From Halomarina salina (lineage in GTDB: Archaea > Halobacteriota > Halobacteria > Halobacteriales > Haloarculaceae), in the NCBI RefSeq assembly GCF_023074835.1, contig NZ_JALLGW010000002.1, positions 186,001-250,000 on the forward strand: a stretch of DNA of 64,000 nt. The letters are read 5' to 3'. Positions 44,804 through 54,051 of the stretch are shown in pieces. Each line of letters begins with the position of its first letter. Positions within the stretch are counted from its first letter, which is position 1. The notes under the pieces were generated by a model. It was not told the DNA's origin, searched no databases, and saw only the letters and a list, made by a program, of their open reading frames with translations. The position numbers and the translations under genes were made by a program.

Positions 44804-45804
44804 CGTTCCCCGCCGACGAGTTCGAGGAACGCGCCTTCGAGGTCCAGCGCCGTCGGTTCGACGCGGTCAGGGGTCGCCCCCGCCGCCCGCAGGTCGTCCA
44901 TCAGGTCGTACATGGCCGTGCCGTCGGGCAGCGTCACCTCGAAGCGGACCTGCCCGCCGACCGTCGTCCAGTCGGCCACGTCGTAGCGCTCGTCCAGTCG
45001 GTCGCGGGCGTCCGACGGGAGGCCCGAGACCGTCAGTCGGTACGCCTGCGTCCCGAACGCCTCGACGAGGTTCTCGACGGTGTCGTCGGCCGCGACGCGC
45101 CCGTCGACCATCACGACGACCCGGTCACACACCGCCTGGACCACGTCCATGTCGTGACTCGACAGCACGACCGTCATCGAGTCCTCCTCGGCGAGCCGGC
45201 GGAGCTCTCGCCGGAGTTCGACCGCGCTCTCGACGTCGAGCCCCAGCGTCGGTTCGTCGAGGAACGCCACGTCCACGTCGCGCGCGAGCGTGCACGCGAG
45301 AGAGACCTTCTGCTTCATCCCCCGCGAGAGGTCGTTGACCGGCGTGTCGGCCTTCTCCCCGAGGTGCAACTGGTCGAGCAGTTCGTCGTGACGCTCCCTG
45401 ACGTCAGCCGGTCGCCGCCCGCCGAGGCTGGCGAAGAACTCCAGGTTCTCCCGGACGGTGAGTCGCCAGTAGACGTTGCGCGCCCCCTCCAGCATCGCGC
45501 CGACGTGCGCGTACGCCGCCGTCGGGTCGCCGTGGACGTCGACCCCTGCGATGGACACCGACCCGCTGGTCGGGACGACGAGTCCGAGCATCGATTTGAG
45601 TGTCGTGGTCTTCCCGGCCCCGTTCGGTCCGAGGACGCCGACGACGGTGCCCGGTTCGACATCGAACGAGAGGTCGTCGACGGCCCGGACCGTCTCGTCG
45701 CCGTCGCCGTACGTCTTCGTCAGCCCTCGCACCGACACTGCCGGGGGCGGGTCGTCGGTCGCAGCGTCGTCGTTGCGGTCGGGGACCGTCACCGCGTCGC
45801 TCAT
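44800..45804 (-). CDS. ABC-2 exporter ATPase
   Basis: 334 residues. GPNGAGKTT (Walker A), LSRGMKQKVSLACTL (signature, a variant LSRGM) and VAFLDEPTLGLDVES (Walker B with D-loop). Its C-terminal 90 residues (after about 240) carry an accessory domain seen in DrrA/NatA-type drug or sodium exporters (AFGTQAYRLTVSGLP). The gene is first in its pair; the next gene is the membrane partner. The promoter is in the 118-bp region to the right. Confidence 0.9.
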   Translation of the reverse strand: MSDAVTVPDRNDDAATDDPPPAVSVRGLTKTYGDGDETVRAVDDLSFDVEPGTVVGVLGPNGAGKTTTLKSMLGLVVPTSGSVSIAGVDVHGDPTAAYAHVGAMLEGARNVYWRLTVRENLEFFASLGGRRPADVRERHDELLDQLHLGEKADTPVNDLSRGMKQKVSLACTLARDVDVAFLDEPTLGLDVESAVELRRELRRLAEEDSMTVVLSSHDMDVVQAVCDRVVVMVDGRVAADDTVENLVEAFGTQAYRLTVSGLPSDARDRLDERYDVADWTTVGGQVRFEVTLPDGTAMYDLMDDLRAAGATPDRVEPTALDLEGAFLELVGGER

Positions 45805-45922
45805 AGAGAGAGTGGCGTGGGGAGGGGGAAAGGCGTTTCCAGAAACAGGTTCCTACTCCAGAGTCGACACGAGCAGCGAGCGCCACTGCGAGTCCTCGAA
45901 GAACTCCGCAACAGTCCGCCGG

Positions 45923-46717
45923 TCAGTCCCGCTGGAGTCGCTTGGTCGTCTCCACCAGCGGGTGGTGGGCGTAGTCGACCTCCTGGATATCGTCGATGCT
46001 GTGGAGATTCGCCTTCTGGGCCGTCTCGGCCATCCCGAGTTCGACCGGCCGGTCGAGGACGATGACGTAGGCGTCCATCTCGGGTATCTCCTGGCGGTGG
46101 GCCGCCTTCACACGGTGGTGGCCGTCGGCGAGCAACAGGTCTCGGCCGCCGTTGTCGATGACGACGAGCGGTTCCGCGAGGCCGTTCTCCAGTTCGTACT
46201 TCCGCCCCTCCAGTTCGTCTGTGTACACCTTCGACTGCGTCGGGCGGAGTTCGTCGAGCGCGACCGTCCGGCGCTCCTGGTGCATCCCGACGGAGTGGAT
46301 GTTCCGGAGCGTCTGCATCAGTTTGTCCACCTTGCCGGGCGTCGCGCGCTCGATCTGGGAGCGCACCACGTCGGCGTTCGAGATGATGCCGACGAGGTTG
46401 CCCGCGTCGTCGACGACCGGGAGCTTCTGGATACCCGACCGGAGGATGACGCGCGCGGTGTCGTTGATGGCCATGTCCGGGTGGGCGACGATGAGGTCGT
46501 CGTTCATCACCTTGAACATCGGTTCGTCGTCCTCGGCGAGCAGGAGGTCCCTGGCCGCGATGAACCCGTGGACGCGTCGGCCGTCACAGACCGGGAACCC
46601 GCTGTGTTCGTCGCTCTCGGCGATGCGGCGTTTCACGTCCGCGACCGTCTCGTCGACGTCGACGGTGACGACGTCCCGAGTCATGTAGTCCTTGACGCGA
46701 AGCTTCTGCTCGCCCAT
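45923..46717 (-). CDS. CBS domain-ParB/Srx-like fusion protein
   Basis: 264 residues from the ATG at 46717. Two CBS domains occupy about 8-65 (VKDYMTRDVVTVDVDETVADV) and 70-125 (VMNDDLIVAHPDMAINDTARVILRSGIQKLPVVDD, in parts). A ParB/sulfiredoxin-like domain follows: VALDELRPTQSKVYTDELEG, the nucleotide-binding DGHHRVKAA (about 198-206) and a closing helix. CBS pairs sense adenine nucleotides such as AMP or ATP. ParB/Srx folds bind ATP or CTP: ParB segregation CTPases, sulfiredoxin, and an archaeal free-serine kinase of the same class. The absence of an HTH domain argues against chromosome partitioning, so a nucleotide-regulated small-molecule kinase is more likely. Confidence 0.75.
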   Translation of the reverse strand: MGEQKLRVKDYMTRDVVTVDVDETVADVKRRIAESDEHSGFPVCDGRRVHGFIAARDLLLAEDDEPMFKVMNDDLIVAHPDMAINDTARVILRSGIQKLPVVDDAGNLVGIISNADVVRSQIERATPGKVDKLMQTLRNIHSVGMHQERRTVALDELRPTQSKVYTDELEGRKYELENGLAEPLVVIDNGGRDLLLADGHHRVKAAHRQEIPEMDAYVIVLDRPVELGMAETAQKANLHSIDDIQEVDYAHHPLVETTKRLQRD

Positions 46718-46769
46718 TGACTGTGCAAGGGCGACTCCGAGCAAAAGCCTCCCGGTCGAACGGGTCGTC

Positions 46770-47012
46770 TCGCTCAGGCCTCGCTACTCCACCACGGCTC
46801 GTTACACTCGCCGTTCGGGTTCCCGAGATTCTCGTTCACTCGCTTCCGCTCGTTCACTCCGAATCTCACTACTCCTCGCGGGTCGTTTCACTTCCCGCTC
46901 GGGTTCTCCGAGACGCTCACGCCGTCCGCGTCTCGCTACTCCTCACGGCTCCCCGCGGTCGCCGCTCGGATTTTCCGAGGCCTTCGCTTCGCTCAGGCCT
47001 CGCTACTCCTCG
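46770..47012. repeat. degenerate repeat of a stop-codon-containing module
   Basis: The 285-bp gap downstream of the DHH gene (minus strand) holds four imperfect copies of a module whose core is CTCGCTACTCC (about 46779, 46865, 46931 and 46999). Copy 4 covers the DHH gene's own stop codon. Copies 1 and 4 share the longer GCTCAGGCCTCGCTACTCC. Between cores lie variants of CGCTCGGRTTNNCCGAG. Spacing is about 65-85 bp. The pattern suggests tandem duplication of the gene end followed by decay. Some units contain small palindromes such as TCCGAG / CTCGGA. Confidence 0.5.
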
Positions 47013-48493
47013 TCCGCACCGACGGGTAACTCCTCGACGCCGCTGTCGTAGAGGTCGACGAAGTCCCAGTTCGGTCGCGAGCGGAGCGTCTCGAAGAACC
47101 GGTCGGTGACGACGTCCTGGATGACCGACGAGAGGTCCGCGTCGGCGTCCTCTTCGACCGTCCCGAGGAGTCCCAGCGGAATCTGTGCCCCCGCCATGTC
47201 GGCGTGGCCGCCAGCCTCGCCGATCTGTGAGAACGCCTCGCGGAGCGTCTCGCCGACGTCGAGGTCCGTCCCTCGCGTCCGGGCGGACATGTAGATGGTG
47301 CCGTCCTTGAAGCCGTAGACGAGCGTCGTCGTCACGTCCCGCAGGTCGAGCAGTCGGTCGGCGGACTGCGCCAGCGCGTCGCGGGCGTGGAGTCGGCCGA
47401 CGCACGACGTGAGCACCTCGCCCCGGACGTCCCGGTTCTTGATGGCCCGACCGACGGTCTCCAGCGTGTCGACGCTGATGGAGGGCGACTCGACGCGTTC
47501 GAGCGTCGCCGTGTCGGCGTACGGCAGCAGGAACGACGCCGCGGTGTAGTCGTCGACGCTCACCTCGCGGCGGAAGTCCTTCGTGTCGATGCGGATGCCG
47601 TACAGGAGACCGGTCGCGACCGGTCGGGACGGTTCGACGTCGAGGCGGCGGAGGTAGTCGGTGAGCAGCGTGCTCGTCGCGCCGATGTCGCTCCGCAGGT
47701 TGACGAACCGCGCCTCGATGGGTTCGCGTGGCGGGTGGTGGTCGACGACGATGTCGACGGGCGTGTCGGACGGCAACTGGTCGTTGACGCCCGGGCGCGA
47801 GTGGTCGACGAGCGCGAACCCGGCGAACCGCGAGAGGTCCTCGTCCGAGTCGAGGTTGGTGAGGTCGTACTCCAGCAGGTTGACGAGCGCGAGGTTCTCC
47901 TGGTGAGATATCTCGCCGTAGTAGCACGGCTCGGCCGGACAGCCCGCGTTCTCGGCGATCTGGGCGAGTGCGCAGGCGCTGGCGATGGCGTCCGGGTCGG
48001 GGTTGTCGTGCATCACGACCGCGAGCGGCCCGTCCAGGTCGCGGACGATACGGTGGAGCTGTCTGAGCCGGAGCCCGCCGCGACCGGCGGCCTGGAGGAT
48101 GCGCTGGGGGACGATGTCGGCCGGGTCGACGACGCGGTCGGCGAGGGCGGCGAGGGTCGCACGCTGCTCGTCGGTGCTGTCGCGGCCCACGTACGCGACG
48201 ACCGTCGCCCGTGGGTAGAGGTCCCGAGCCGTCTCGACCGCCTGCTCGTTTCGCTGGGGGTCGTCTCCGGCGACGACGACGCTGGAGACGGTCGGGACGT
48301 CCTCCGTCTTCACCTCCTCGACGACGTCCGGGTCGTCGTAGGCACCGAGTTCCGCGGGGACGTTCTCGCCGCGGAGCGAGTCGACACGGCCCTCGTCGCC
48401 CGTGATGACGTGGATGTCGCCGGGCGTCTTGCGCAGCCTCTCGATGAGAGCGTGCCCGAGAGACCCACAGCCCAGGACGAGCCGGGTGTTCAT
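47003..48493 (-). CDS. RCK_N (TrkA-N)-DHH-DHHA1 phosphoesterase
   Basis: 496 residues. An N-terminal Rossmann domain (VLGCGSLGHALIERL; residues 1-130) matches the TrkA/RCK nucleotide-binding domain. Residues about 155-310 are a DHH phosphoesterase: MHDNPDPDAIASA (162-169), VDHSR (about 229) and DHHPPR (251-253), then YGIRIDTKDF. The C-terminus is DHHA1, with GEAGGHADMAGAQIP as the substrate-binding GGH loop. DHH-DHHA1 enzymes cleave phosphodiesters such as c-di-AMP, pAp or nanoRNA. The RCK domain suggests sensing of NAD(H), ATP or c-di-AMP. Single gene, divergent from nothing close; no RecJ OB domain. Confidence 0.85.
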   Translation of the reverse strand: MNTRLVLGCGSLGHALIERLRKTPGDIHVITGDEGRVDSLRGENVPAELGAYDDPDVVEEVKTEDVPTVSSVVVAGDDPQRNEQAVETARDLYPRATVVAYVGRDSTDEQRATLAALADRVVDPADIVPQRILQAAGRGGLRLRQLHRIVRDLDGPLAVVMHDNPDPDAIASACALAQIAENAGCPAEPCYYGEISHQENLALVNLLEYDLTNLDSDEDLSRFAGFALVDHSRPGVNDQLPSDTPVDIVVDHHPPREPIEARFVNLRSDIGATSTLLTDYLRRLDVEPSRPVATGLLYGIRIDTKDFRREVSVDDYTAASFLLPYADTATLERVESPSISVDTLETVGRAIKNRDVRGEVLTSCVGRLHARDALAQSADRLLDLRDVTTTLVYGFKDGTIYMSARTRGTDLDVGETLREAFSQIGEAGGHADMAGAQIPLGLLGTVEEDADADLSSVIQDVVTDRFFETLRSRPNWDFVDLYDSGVEELPVGADEE

Positions 48494-48595
48494 GTCGCGT
48501 CGAACGCTCTCCGGGGGGAAAGCTTCACCGCCTACGGTCGCGTGGTTCGGAAATCGAGAAGACAGTCGAGAGAGTCGCCCTATCGGACGGTCGGG

Positions 48596-50107
48596 TTACT
48601 GGACCATCGCCGCAGCGGCGTCGGTGGCCACGTCCGAGAACAGCCCGAGTCCCGGCAGCAGGAGGACCGTCACGATGGCGGCCACGACGATGGCGGCGTA
48701 CAGGCCGGTCGGGTAGCCACCGACCTCGAGGTCGGTGACCGGGTCCTCGATCCACATCGCCTTGACGACGCGCGAGTAGTAGAACAGCGACAGCGCGCTG
48801 TTCACGACGAGCGCGAACGCAAGGATATACGTCCCGATGGTCGCACCGTCCAGCGCCGCGAGGATGAGGAAGAACTTCGAGAGGAACCCGCCGCCGATGG
48901 GCAGGCCAGCGAGGCTGAACAGGAACACCGTCATCGCGACGCAGGCCAGCGGGGCCTGCTTCGCGAGTCCGTTGTAGTCCTCGAACGTCCGGCCGACGCC
49001 CCAGTACTCCGCGAGCGCGATGAACAGGAACGCGCCGGTGTTCATGAAGCCGTAGACCACGAGGTGGAGCATGCCGGCCCCGAGGACGAGGCCCTGGTCG
49101 GCGTTGCTCGTCAGCGCCCCGAGGGCGATGAGCACGTAGCCCGCGTGACCGATGGAGGAGTACGCCATCATCCGCTTGACGTTCTCCTGGGTCGCGGCGG
49201 CGAAGTTACCGAGCGTCATCGTCACGAGCGCGAGCACCTGGAACGCGAGTACCCAGTCGACGCCGATCGCGAGGAGTTCACTCCGGGGGAACGCGACGGT
49301 GAACACGCGGAATGCGATGACGAACCCGGCGGCCTTCGACGCCGACGAGAGGAACGCGCTGACCGGTGCGGGCGCACCCTCGTACGCCTCGGGGGCCCAC
49401 CAGTGGAACGGCACGCTCGCCGTCTTGAACGCGAACCCGCCGATGATCATCAGGACGCCGACGCCGAGGACGCCGACGAGGCCCTCGCCGGTGGACCCGA
49501 TCTCGGAGGCGACCTCGCCGAACTGCATCGACCCGGTGACGCCGTACACCAGCGAGATGCCGTAGGCGAACACCGCCGACGAGAGCGCGCCGATGAGGAA
49601 GTACTTCAGGCCCGCCTCGACGCTGCCGCGGTTGTTCTTGAGGAACGCGACGAGCGCGTACGACGGGAGCGAGGCGAGTTCGAGGCTGATGAACGCCGTC
49701 GCCAGCGAGTTCGAACTCGCCATCACGGTCATCCCCGTCGCCGCGAGCAGGACGAGCGTGTAGAACTCCGCCTTGTAGCGGAACTCCTTCAGGTAGTCGT
49801 AGCTCGCCAGCGTGACGAGCGCCGTCACGCCCGTGAAGATGAACGTGAAGAACAGGCTCATCCCGTCGACGACGAGCTGGCCCTGGAACAGCTCCTGGGC
49901 GTCGCCGCCGGTCGTGACGAGGATGGCCCCCGCGGCGACGAGCGCCGCGATGGACCCGGCCGTCGCGAGTCCGGAGAGGAGCGCCGAGGACGACGTCTCC
50001 GGCTCGATGCTGTCGACGACCAGGAGGGCGAGCGCCGTCACTGCGAGGATGATGGTCGGAGCGAGCGCCGCCGTTCCGGATAGCTGGAGCAGTTGTGCCT
50101 GGAACAT
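48596..50107 (-). CDS. nuoN: NADH dehydrogenase-like complex subunit N
   Basis: 503 residues with about 14 membrane helices. Proton-antiporter core: a Lys/Glu set in FLKNNRGSVEAGLKYFLIGALSSA, in parts, and HWWAPEAYEGAPAPVSAFLSSASKAAGF, in parts. Subunits L, M and N are the proton-pumping modules of complex I. Last gene of the operon; it starts at the nuoM stop (overlap 50107). No gene follows on this strand for 100 bp, where the DHH gene is. Confidence 0.95.
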   Translation of the reverse strand: MFQAQLLQLSGTAALAPTIILAVTALALLVVDSIEPETSSSALLSGLATAGSIAALVAAGAILVTTGGDAQELFQGQLVVDGMSLFFTFIFTGVTALVTLASYDYLKEFRYKAEFYTLVLLAATGMTVMASSNSLATAFISLELASLPSYALVAFLKNNRGSVEAGLKYFLIGALSSAVFAYGISLVYGVTGSMQFGEVASEIGSTGEGLVGVLGVGVLMIIGGFAFKTASVPFHWWAPEAYEGAPAPVSAFLSSASKAAGFVIAFRVFTVAFPRSELLAIGVDWVLAFQVLALVTMTLGNFAAATQENVKRMMAYSSIGHAGYVLIALGALTSNADQGLVLGAGMLHLVVYGFMNTGAFLFIALAEYWGVGRTFEDYNGLAKQAPLACVAMTVFLFSLAGLPIGGGFLSKFFLILAALDGATIGTYILAFALVVNSALSLFYYSRVVKAMWIEDPVTDLEVGGYPTGLYAAIVVAAIVTVLLLPGLGLFSDVATDAAAAMVQ

Positions 50108-51690
50108 CAGAGACCACCTCCGAGGACGGTGCCGAGGGACCTGACGGCCGCCTCACCACCGCTTCCGACGTTGTCGAGGATCGGCTGGGTCGCGTCCCAG
50201 ATCATCCGGAAGAAGATGTCGGGCGCGGTGCCGAGCGCGAGGACGAGCAGGACGAGCACGAACAGCGGCGCTACGTCGTGGACGGCCGCCTCGCGGACCT
50301 CGTACTCCGTCGCGGAGAAGAACTCCCCGAACAGCGTCCGCTGCATCGCGAACAGCAGGTAGCCGGCGACGACGACGATGCCGAACATCGCGACGCCGGT
50401 GAACAGCGCCATCCCGTTGCCGGGGATGACCGTCGAGGCGAACGAGCCACGGAAGATGAAGAACTCGCCCGCGAACCCGGCCATCAGCGGCAGACCCATG
50501 TAGGCGAACGCACCCGAGATGAGCGCGCCGACCGTGTAGGGCATCCGCGAGGCCAGCCCCGACATGTCGCCGACCATGCGCGTGTGGGTCGTGTTGTAGA
50601 CGACGCCGACGCACATGAACATCAGCCCCGAGATGAGGCCGTGGGCGACCATCTGGAACGTCGCGCCGCCTAGACCGTACTGGGTGTAGGCGACGAGACC
50701 GAGGATGACGTAGCCCATCGACGACACCGACGAGTACGCGACGATGCGCTTCAGGTCCTGCTGGGCGAGCGCGAGCAGTGCGCCGTAGATGACGCTCGCC
50801 GCGCCGAGCAGGGCGATGAACACCGCGAGGTCCTGTGCGACCCCCGGCAGCATCGTGAAGTTGAACCGGAGCAGGGCGTACGTCCCCATCTTCAGGAGGA
50901 CGCCCGCCAGCAGCACCGACACGGGCGTCGGTGCTTCGACGTGGGCGTCGGGCAGCCACGTGTGCAGCGGGACGATGGGCACCTTCACCGCGAACCCGAA
51001 GAACATCAGCACGAACGATATCAGTGCGATGGTCTCACCCGGAATGCCCGCGACGCTCCCGAGGCTCCCGCTCGCGAGCGCCTGCGTCACCTCGGGTAGA
51101 CCGAAGGAACTGACCGAGTCGCCCAGCGCGAACACCATCGTGATGAACCCGATGAACATCACCAGCGACGCGACGTTCGTGTAGACGAAGAACTTGATCG
51201 CCGCGTACTTCCGGCGTGGGCCGCCCCAGACGCCGATGAGCAGGTACATCGGGATGAGGACGGCTTCCCAGAAGACGAACCAGACGAAGAAGTCGAGCGC
51301 CGAGAACACGCCCAGCAGGGCCGCCTCCATCAGGAGGACGAGGCCGTAGAACTGGCTCTGGCGGGTCTGGATGGGCGTCCACGCGCTCAGGATGGAGAGC
51401 GGGACGAGCACCGTCGAGAGGACGAACAGCGGCAGCGAGATGCCGTCGAGGCCAGTGTGGTACGACAGTTCGTAGCCCGCGAGCTGGAACCACGCCATGC
51501 TCTCGCCGAACGCCGTCGTCCCGCCGAACAGGGCGTTCCCCGAGCCGTCGAACGTCGCGTACATGTACATCGAACCCGCGAGCGGCAGCAGGCTGATGAC
51601 CGCGGCGACCTTCCCCGCTACGCGGTCCGGCGTGACGAAGGTGACGACGGCTCCGAGCAGACAGACACCGATGAGCAGTTCGATCAGCAT
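50107..51690 (-). CDS. nuoM: NADH dehydrogenase-like complex subunit M
   Basis: 527 residues, about 14 membrane helices. Conserved LPDAHVEAPTPVSVLLAGVLLKMGTY, in parts, and Glu in FWEAVLIPMYLLIGVWGG. The Lys of the HTWLPDAH loop region is the proton-channel residue. It abuts nuoL exactly (ends 51690, next starts 51691) and overlaps nuoN. Confidence 0.95.
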   Translation of the reverse strand: MLIELLIGVCLLGAVVTFVTPDRVAGKVAAVISLLPLAGSMYMYATFDGSGNALFGGTTAFGESMAWFQLAGYELSYHTGLDGISLPLFVLSTVLVPLSILSAWTPIQTRQSQFYGLVLLMEAALLGVFSALDFFVWFVFWEAVLIPMYLLIGVWGGPRRKYAAIKFFVYTNVASLVMFIGFITMVFALGDSVSSFGLPEVTQALASGSLGSVAGIPGETIALISFVLMFFGFAVKVPIVPLHTWLPDAHVEAPTPVSVLLAGVLLKMGTYALLRFNFTMLPGVAQDLAVFIALLGAASVIYGALLALAQQDLKRIVAYSSVSSMGYVILGLVAYTQYGLGGATFQMVAHGLISGLMFMCVGVVYNTTHTRMVGDMSGLASRMPYTVGALISGAFAYMGLPLMAGFAGEFFIFRGSFASTVIPGNGMALFTGVAMFGIVVVAGYLLFAMQRTLFGEFFSATEYEVREAAVHDVAPLFVLVLLVLALGTAPDIFFRMIWDATQPILDNVGSGGEAAVRSLGTVLGGGL

Positions 51691-53745
51691 CTAGAACCAC
51701 CCCCCGAGCAGTCCGAAGGCGACGAGGAGCGCGACCAGCCCCAGCGTCAGCAACGTCGCGTAGTTGGAGACGACACCCGTCTGGATGCGGCGGACGCGAC
51801 TCCCCCCGAGCAGCGAGACGGAGGAGACGCCGTTGACCACGCCGTCGACGACGCCCTGGTCGAACTTGTCGGCGGCACGGGCGACGTTCGCCGTCAGCCC
51901 CTGCGCGAGCCACACCTGATACTCGTCCTGGTAGTAGTTGTTGAACAGCACAGTCTTGGCAGAGCCGAGCCGGTCGGTGTGTTCGACCGGCGAGTCACCG
52001 CGGTAGAGCGTGAACGCGAGCGCCGAACCGGCGAGTGCGACGGTCAGCGAGATGGCTGCCGAAGCGAACAGCGTCCCCAGTTCGCCGAGGCCCGGCAGTT
52101 CACCGGCCGACATACCACCGAACTCCGAGGCGGTGATGAGTTCGTGGTAGTGCTCGCCGTTGAGCCCCTCCGGCCCGTGGTAGAGCCAGTCGTGGAGGAG
52201 TTCCGGGACGGCGGGAACGAGCGCGTGGACCGGCACGAGGTTGATGAACCCGACCACCGCGGCGAGGACGCCGAGGATGGCCAGCGGTCCCTTGACGTTC
52301 CAGTGAACGCCGTGGGGGTTCCGTGCGGTGTCGGTCCGGGGTTCCCCGTGGAAGGTCAGCAGGACCATCCGGAAGGTGTAGAAGCCGGTGAAGAACACCG
52401 CGACGATACCCATCGCGTACGCGAGCAGGAGGACGATGCCGAGTCCCCCGTCCGTACCGATGCCGTGAACGAGCGTCTCGAACAGCACCTCGTCCTTCGA
52501 CCAGAAGCCGGAGAACGGGACGATGCCCGCGAGCGCGAGCGACCCGGAGAGGAACGCGTAGTAGGTGACCGGCATCTTGTCCTTCAGGCCACCCATGTCC
52601 CACATGTTCTCGTTGTGGTGCATCGCGATGATGACCGACCCGGCACCGAGGAACAGGAGCGCCTTGAAGATGGCGTGGGTGGTGAGGTGGAAGACGCCAG
52701 CCACGTAGCCGCCACCGCCCAGCGCGAGCATGATGTAGCCGTACTGGGAGATGGTCGAGTACGCGAGCACCTGTTTGATCTCGCGCTTGACGACGCCCAT
52801 CGAGGCGGCGAACAGCGCGGTGAACCCGCCGACGAGCGCGATGATCGCGAGCGCCGTCGGGAGGAGCGCGTAGAACCCGTAGATACGAGCGACGAGGTAG
52901 ACGCCTGCGGCGACCATCGTCGCGGCGTGGATGAGCGCGGAGACGGGCGTCGGACCCTCCATCGCGTCGGGCAGCCACGTGTGGAACGGGAACTGCGCGG
53001 ACTTGCCCATCACGCCGCCGAGGACGAGCAGGCCGATGATAGTGAACCACGCCTCCGGCCCGAGGCCGAAGAAGAGGGTCGCTCCCTCGCCAGCGTTGTT
53101 GAGCGCCTCCTCCGCGAGGTGGGGGAAGCTCTCGGGACCGGCGAACTGCGCGGTACCGAACGTCGCGAAGACGGCGACGACGCCGATGAGGAAGAAGTAG
53201 TCACCGAAGCGGGTGACGAGGAACGCCTTCTTCGCGGCACTCGGCGGGCCGTCGCGGCGGAACCAGAAGCCGATGAGCAGGTACGAGCAGAGCCCGACCA
53301 GCTCGAAGAACATGAACGCCATCAGCAGGTTCGAGGACATGACGAACGCGAGCATGCTCGCGGTGAACAGGCCGAGTTCGGCGTAGTACCGCGGCAGGCC
53401 CGTCTCGCCCTCGTCGTTCATGTAGCCCAGCGAGAAGACGTGGACCAGCGTCGCGATGAGCGAGACGATGACCAGCATCAGCGCCGACAGCGGGTCGAGC
53501 AGCAGGCCGAACTGAATCGGCTGTTCGCCCGCGCCGACGAACGTGTAGATTGCTTCGTTGTACGTTTCACCGTTGGCGACGGTCAGCGCGACCCAGATGG
53601 ACAGCAACAGCGACCCCACGGTCGCGATGATGCCAGCGAACGCGCCGCGCTTGGGCATCAGTTTGCCCAGGAACAGCGCGACGACGAAGGAGCCGAACGG
53701 GAGCAGTGCGATGGCCGGTGCGAATGCGAATGCGCCTTCTGCCAT
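51691..53745 (-). CDS. nuoL: NADH dehydrogenase-like complex subunit L
   Basis: 684 residues with about 16 membrane helices, including the long C-terminal lateral helix region. FPFHTWLPDAMEGPTPVSALIHAATMVAAGVYL, in parts, and the LVGLCSYLLIGFWFRRDGPPSAAKKAFLVTRFGD segment, in parts, are diagnostic. Lys and Glu residues for proton transfer are in place (FFELVGL, AKKAF). It follows nuoK by three bases. Confidence 0.95.
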   Translation of the reverse strand: MAEGAFAFAPAIALLPFGSFVVALFLGKLMPKRGAFAGIIATVGSLLLSIWVALTVANGETYNEAIYTFVGAGEQPIQFGLLLDPLSALMLVIVSLIATLVHVFSLGYMNDEGETGLPRYYAELGLFTASMLAFVMSSNLLMAFMFFELVGLCSYLLIGFWFRRDGPPSAAKKAFLVTRFGDYFFLIGVVAVFATFGTAQFAGPESFPHLAEEALNNAGEGATLFFGLGPEAWFTIIGLLVLGGVMGKSAQFPFHTWLPDAMEGPTPVSALIHAATMVAAGVYLVARIYGFYALLPTALAIIALVGGFTALFAASMGVVKREIKQVLAYSTISQYGYIMLALGGGGYVAGVFHLTTHAIFKALLFLGAGSVIIAMHHNENMWDMGGLKDKMPVTYYAFLSGSLALAGIVPFSGFWSKDEVLFETLVHGIGTDGGLGIVLLLAYAMGIVAVFFTGFYTFRMVLLTFHGEPRTDTARNPHGVHWNVKGPLAILGVLAAVVGFINLVPVHALVPAVPELLHDWLYHGPEGLNGEHYHELITASEFGGMSAGELPGLGELGTLFASAAISLTVALAGSALAFTLYRGDSPVEHTDRLGSAKTVLFNNYYQDEYQVWLAQGLTANVARAADKFDQGVVDGVVNGVSSVSLLGGSRVRRIQTGVVSNYATLLTLGLVALLVAFGLLGGWF

Positions 53746-53748
53746 AGA

Positions 53749-54051
53749 TTACCACCTCATCGTCGTCGCCTTCGTGACGTCGACGTCGGAGAAGTTGCGG
53801 TAGAGCACGAGGATGATACCGATGCCGACGGCCACCTCCGCGGCGGCCAGCGCCATCGTGAACAGGCTGAACACCTGCCCCGTGATGTTACCGGTCTGAT
53901 ACGAGAACGCGACCAGGTTGATGTTCGCGGCGTTGAGCATCAGCTCGACGCTCATCAGGAACATCAGCGCGTTCCGTCTCGTGATGATGCCGAACACGCC
54001 GATGCAGAACACCGCCGCCGACAGCACCATGTAGTACTGGATGGGGACCAT
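53749..54051 (-). CDS. nuoK: NADH dehydrogenase-like complex subunit K
   Basis: 100 residues from the ATG at 54051, overlapping the end of nuoJ2 (ATGA). Three membrane helices; RRNALMFLMSVELMLNAANINLVAF carries the conserved Glu, in parts, and AAAEVAVGIGIILVLYRNF the second. Membrane proton-transfer subunit next to J and L. Confidence 0.93.
   Translation of the reverse strand: MVPIQYYMVLSAAVFCIGVFGIITRRNALMFLMSVELMLNAANINLVAFSYQTGNITGQVFSLFTMALAAAEVAVGIGIILVLYRNFSDVDVTKATTMRW

Noticed and set aside
43943-45804. Polysaccharide exporter assignment for the ABC-2 pair
   Set aside because: Motifs suit drug, sodium or polysaccharide export equally; no polysaccharide gene is adjacent.
46741-47002. 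CRISPR array
   Set aside because: The repeats are imperfect, unequally spaced and contain the end of the DHH gene.
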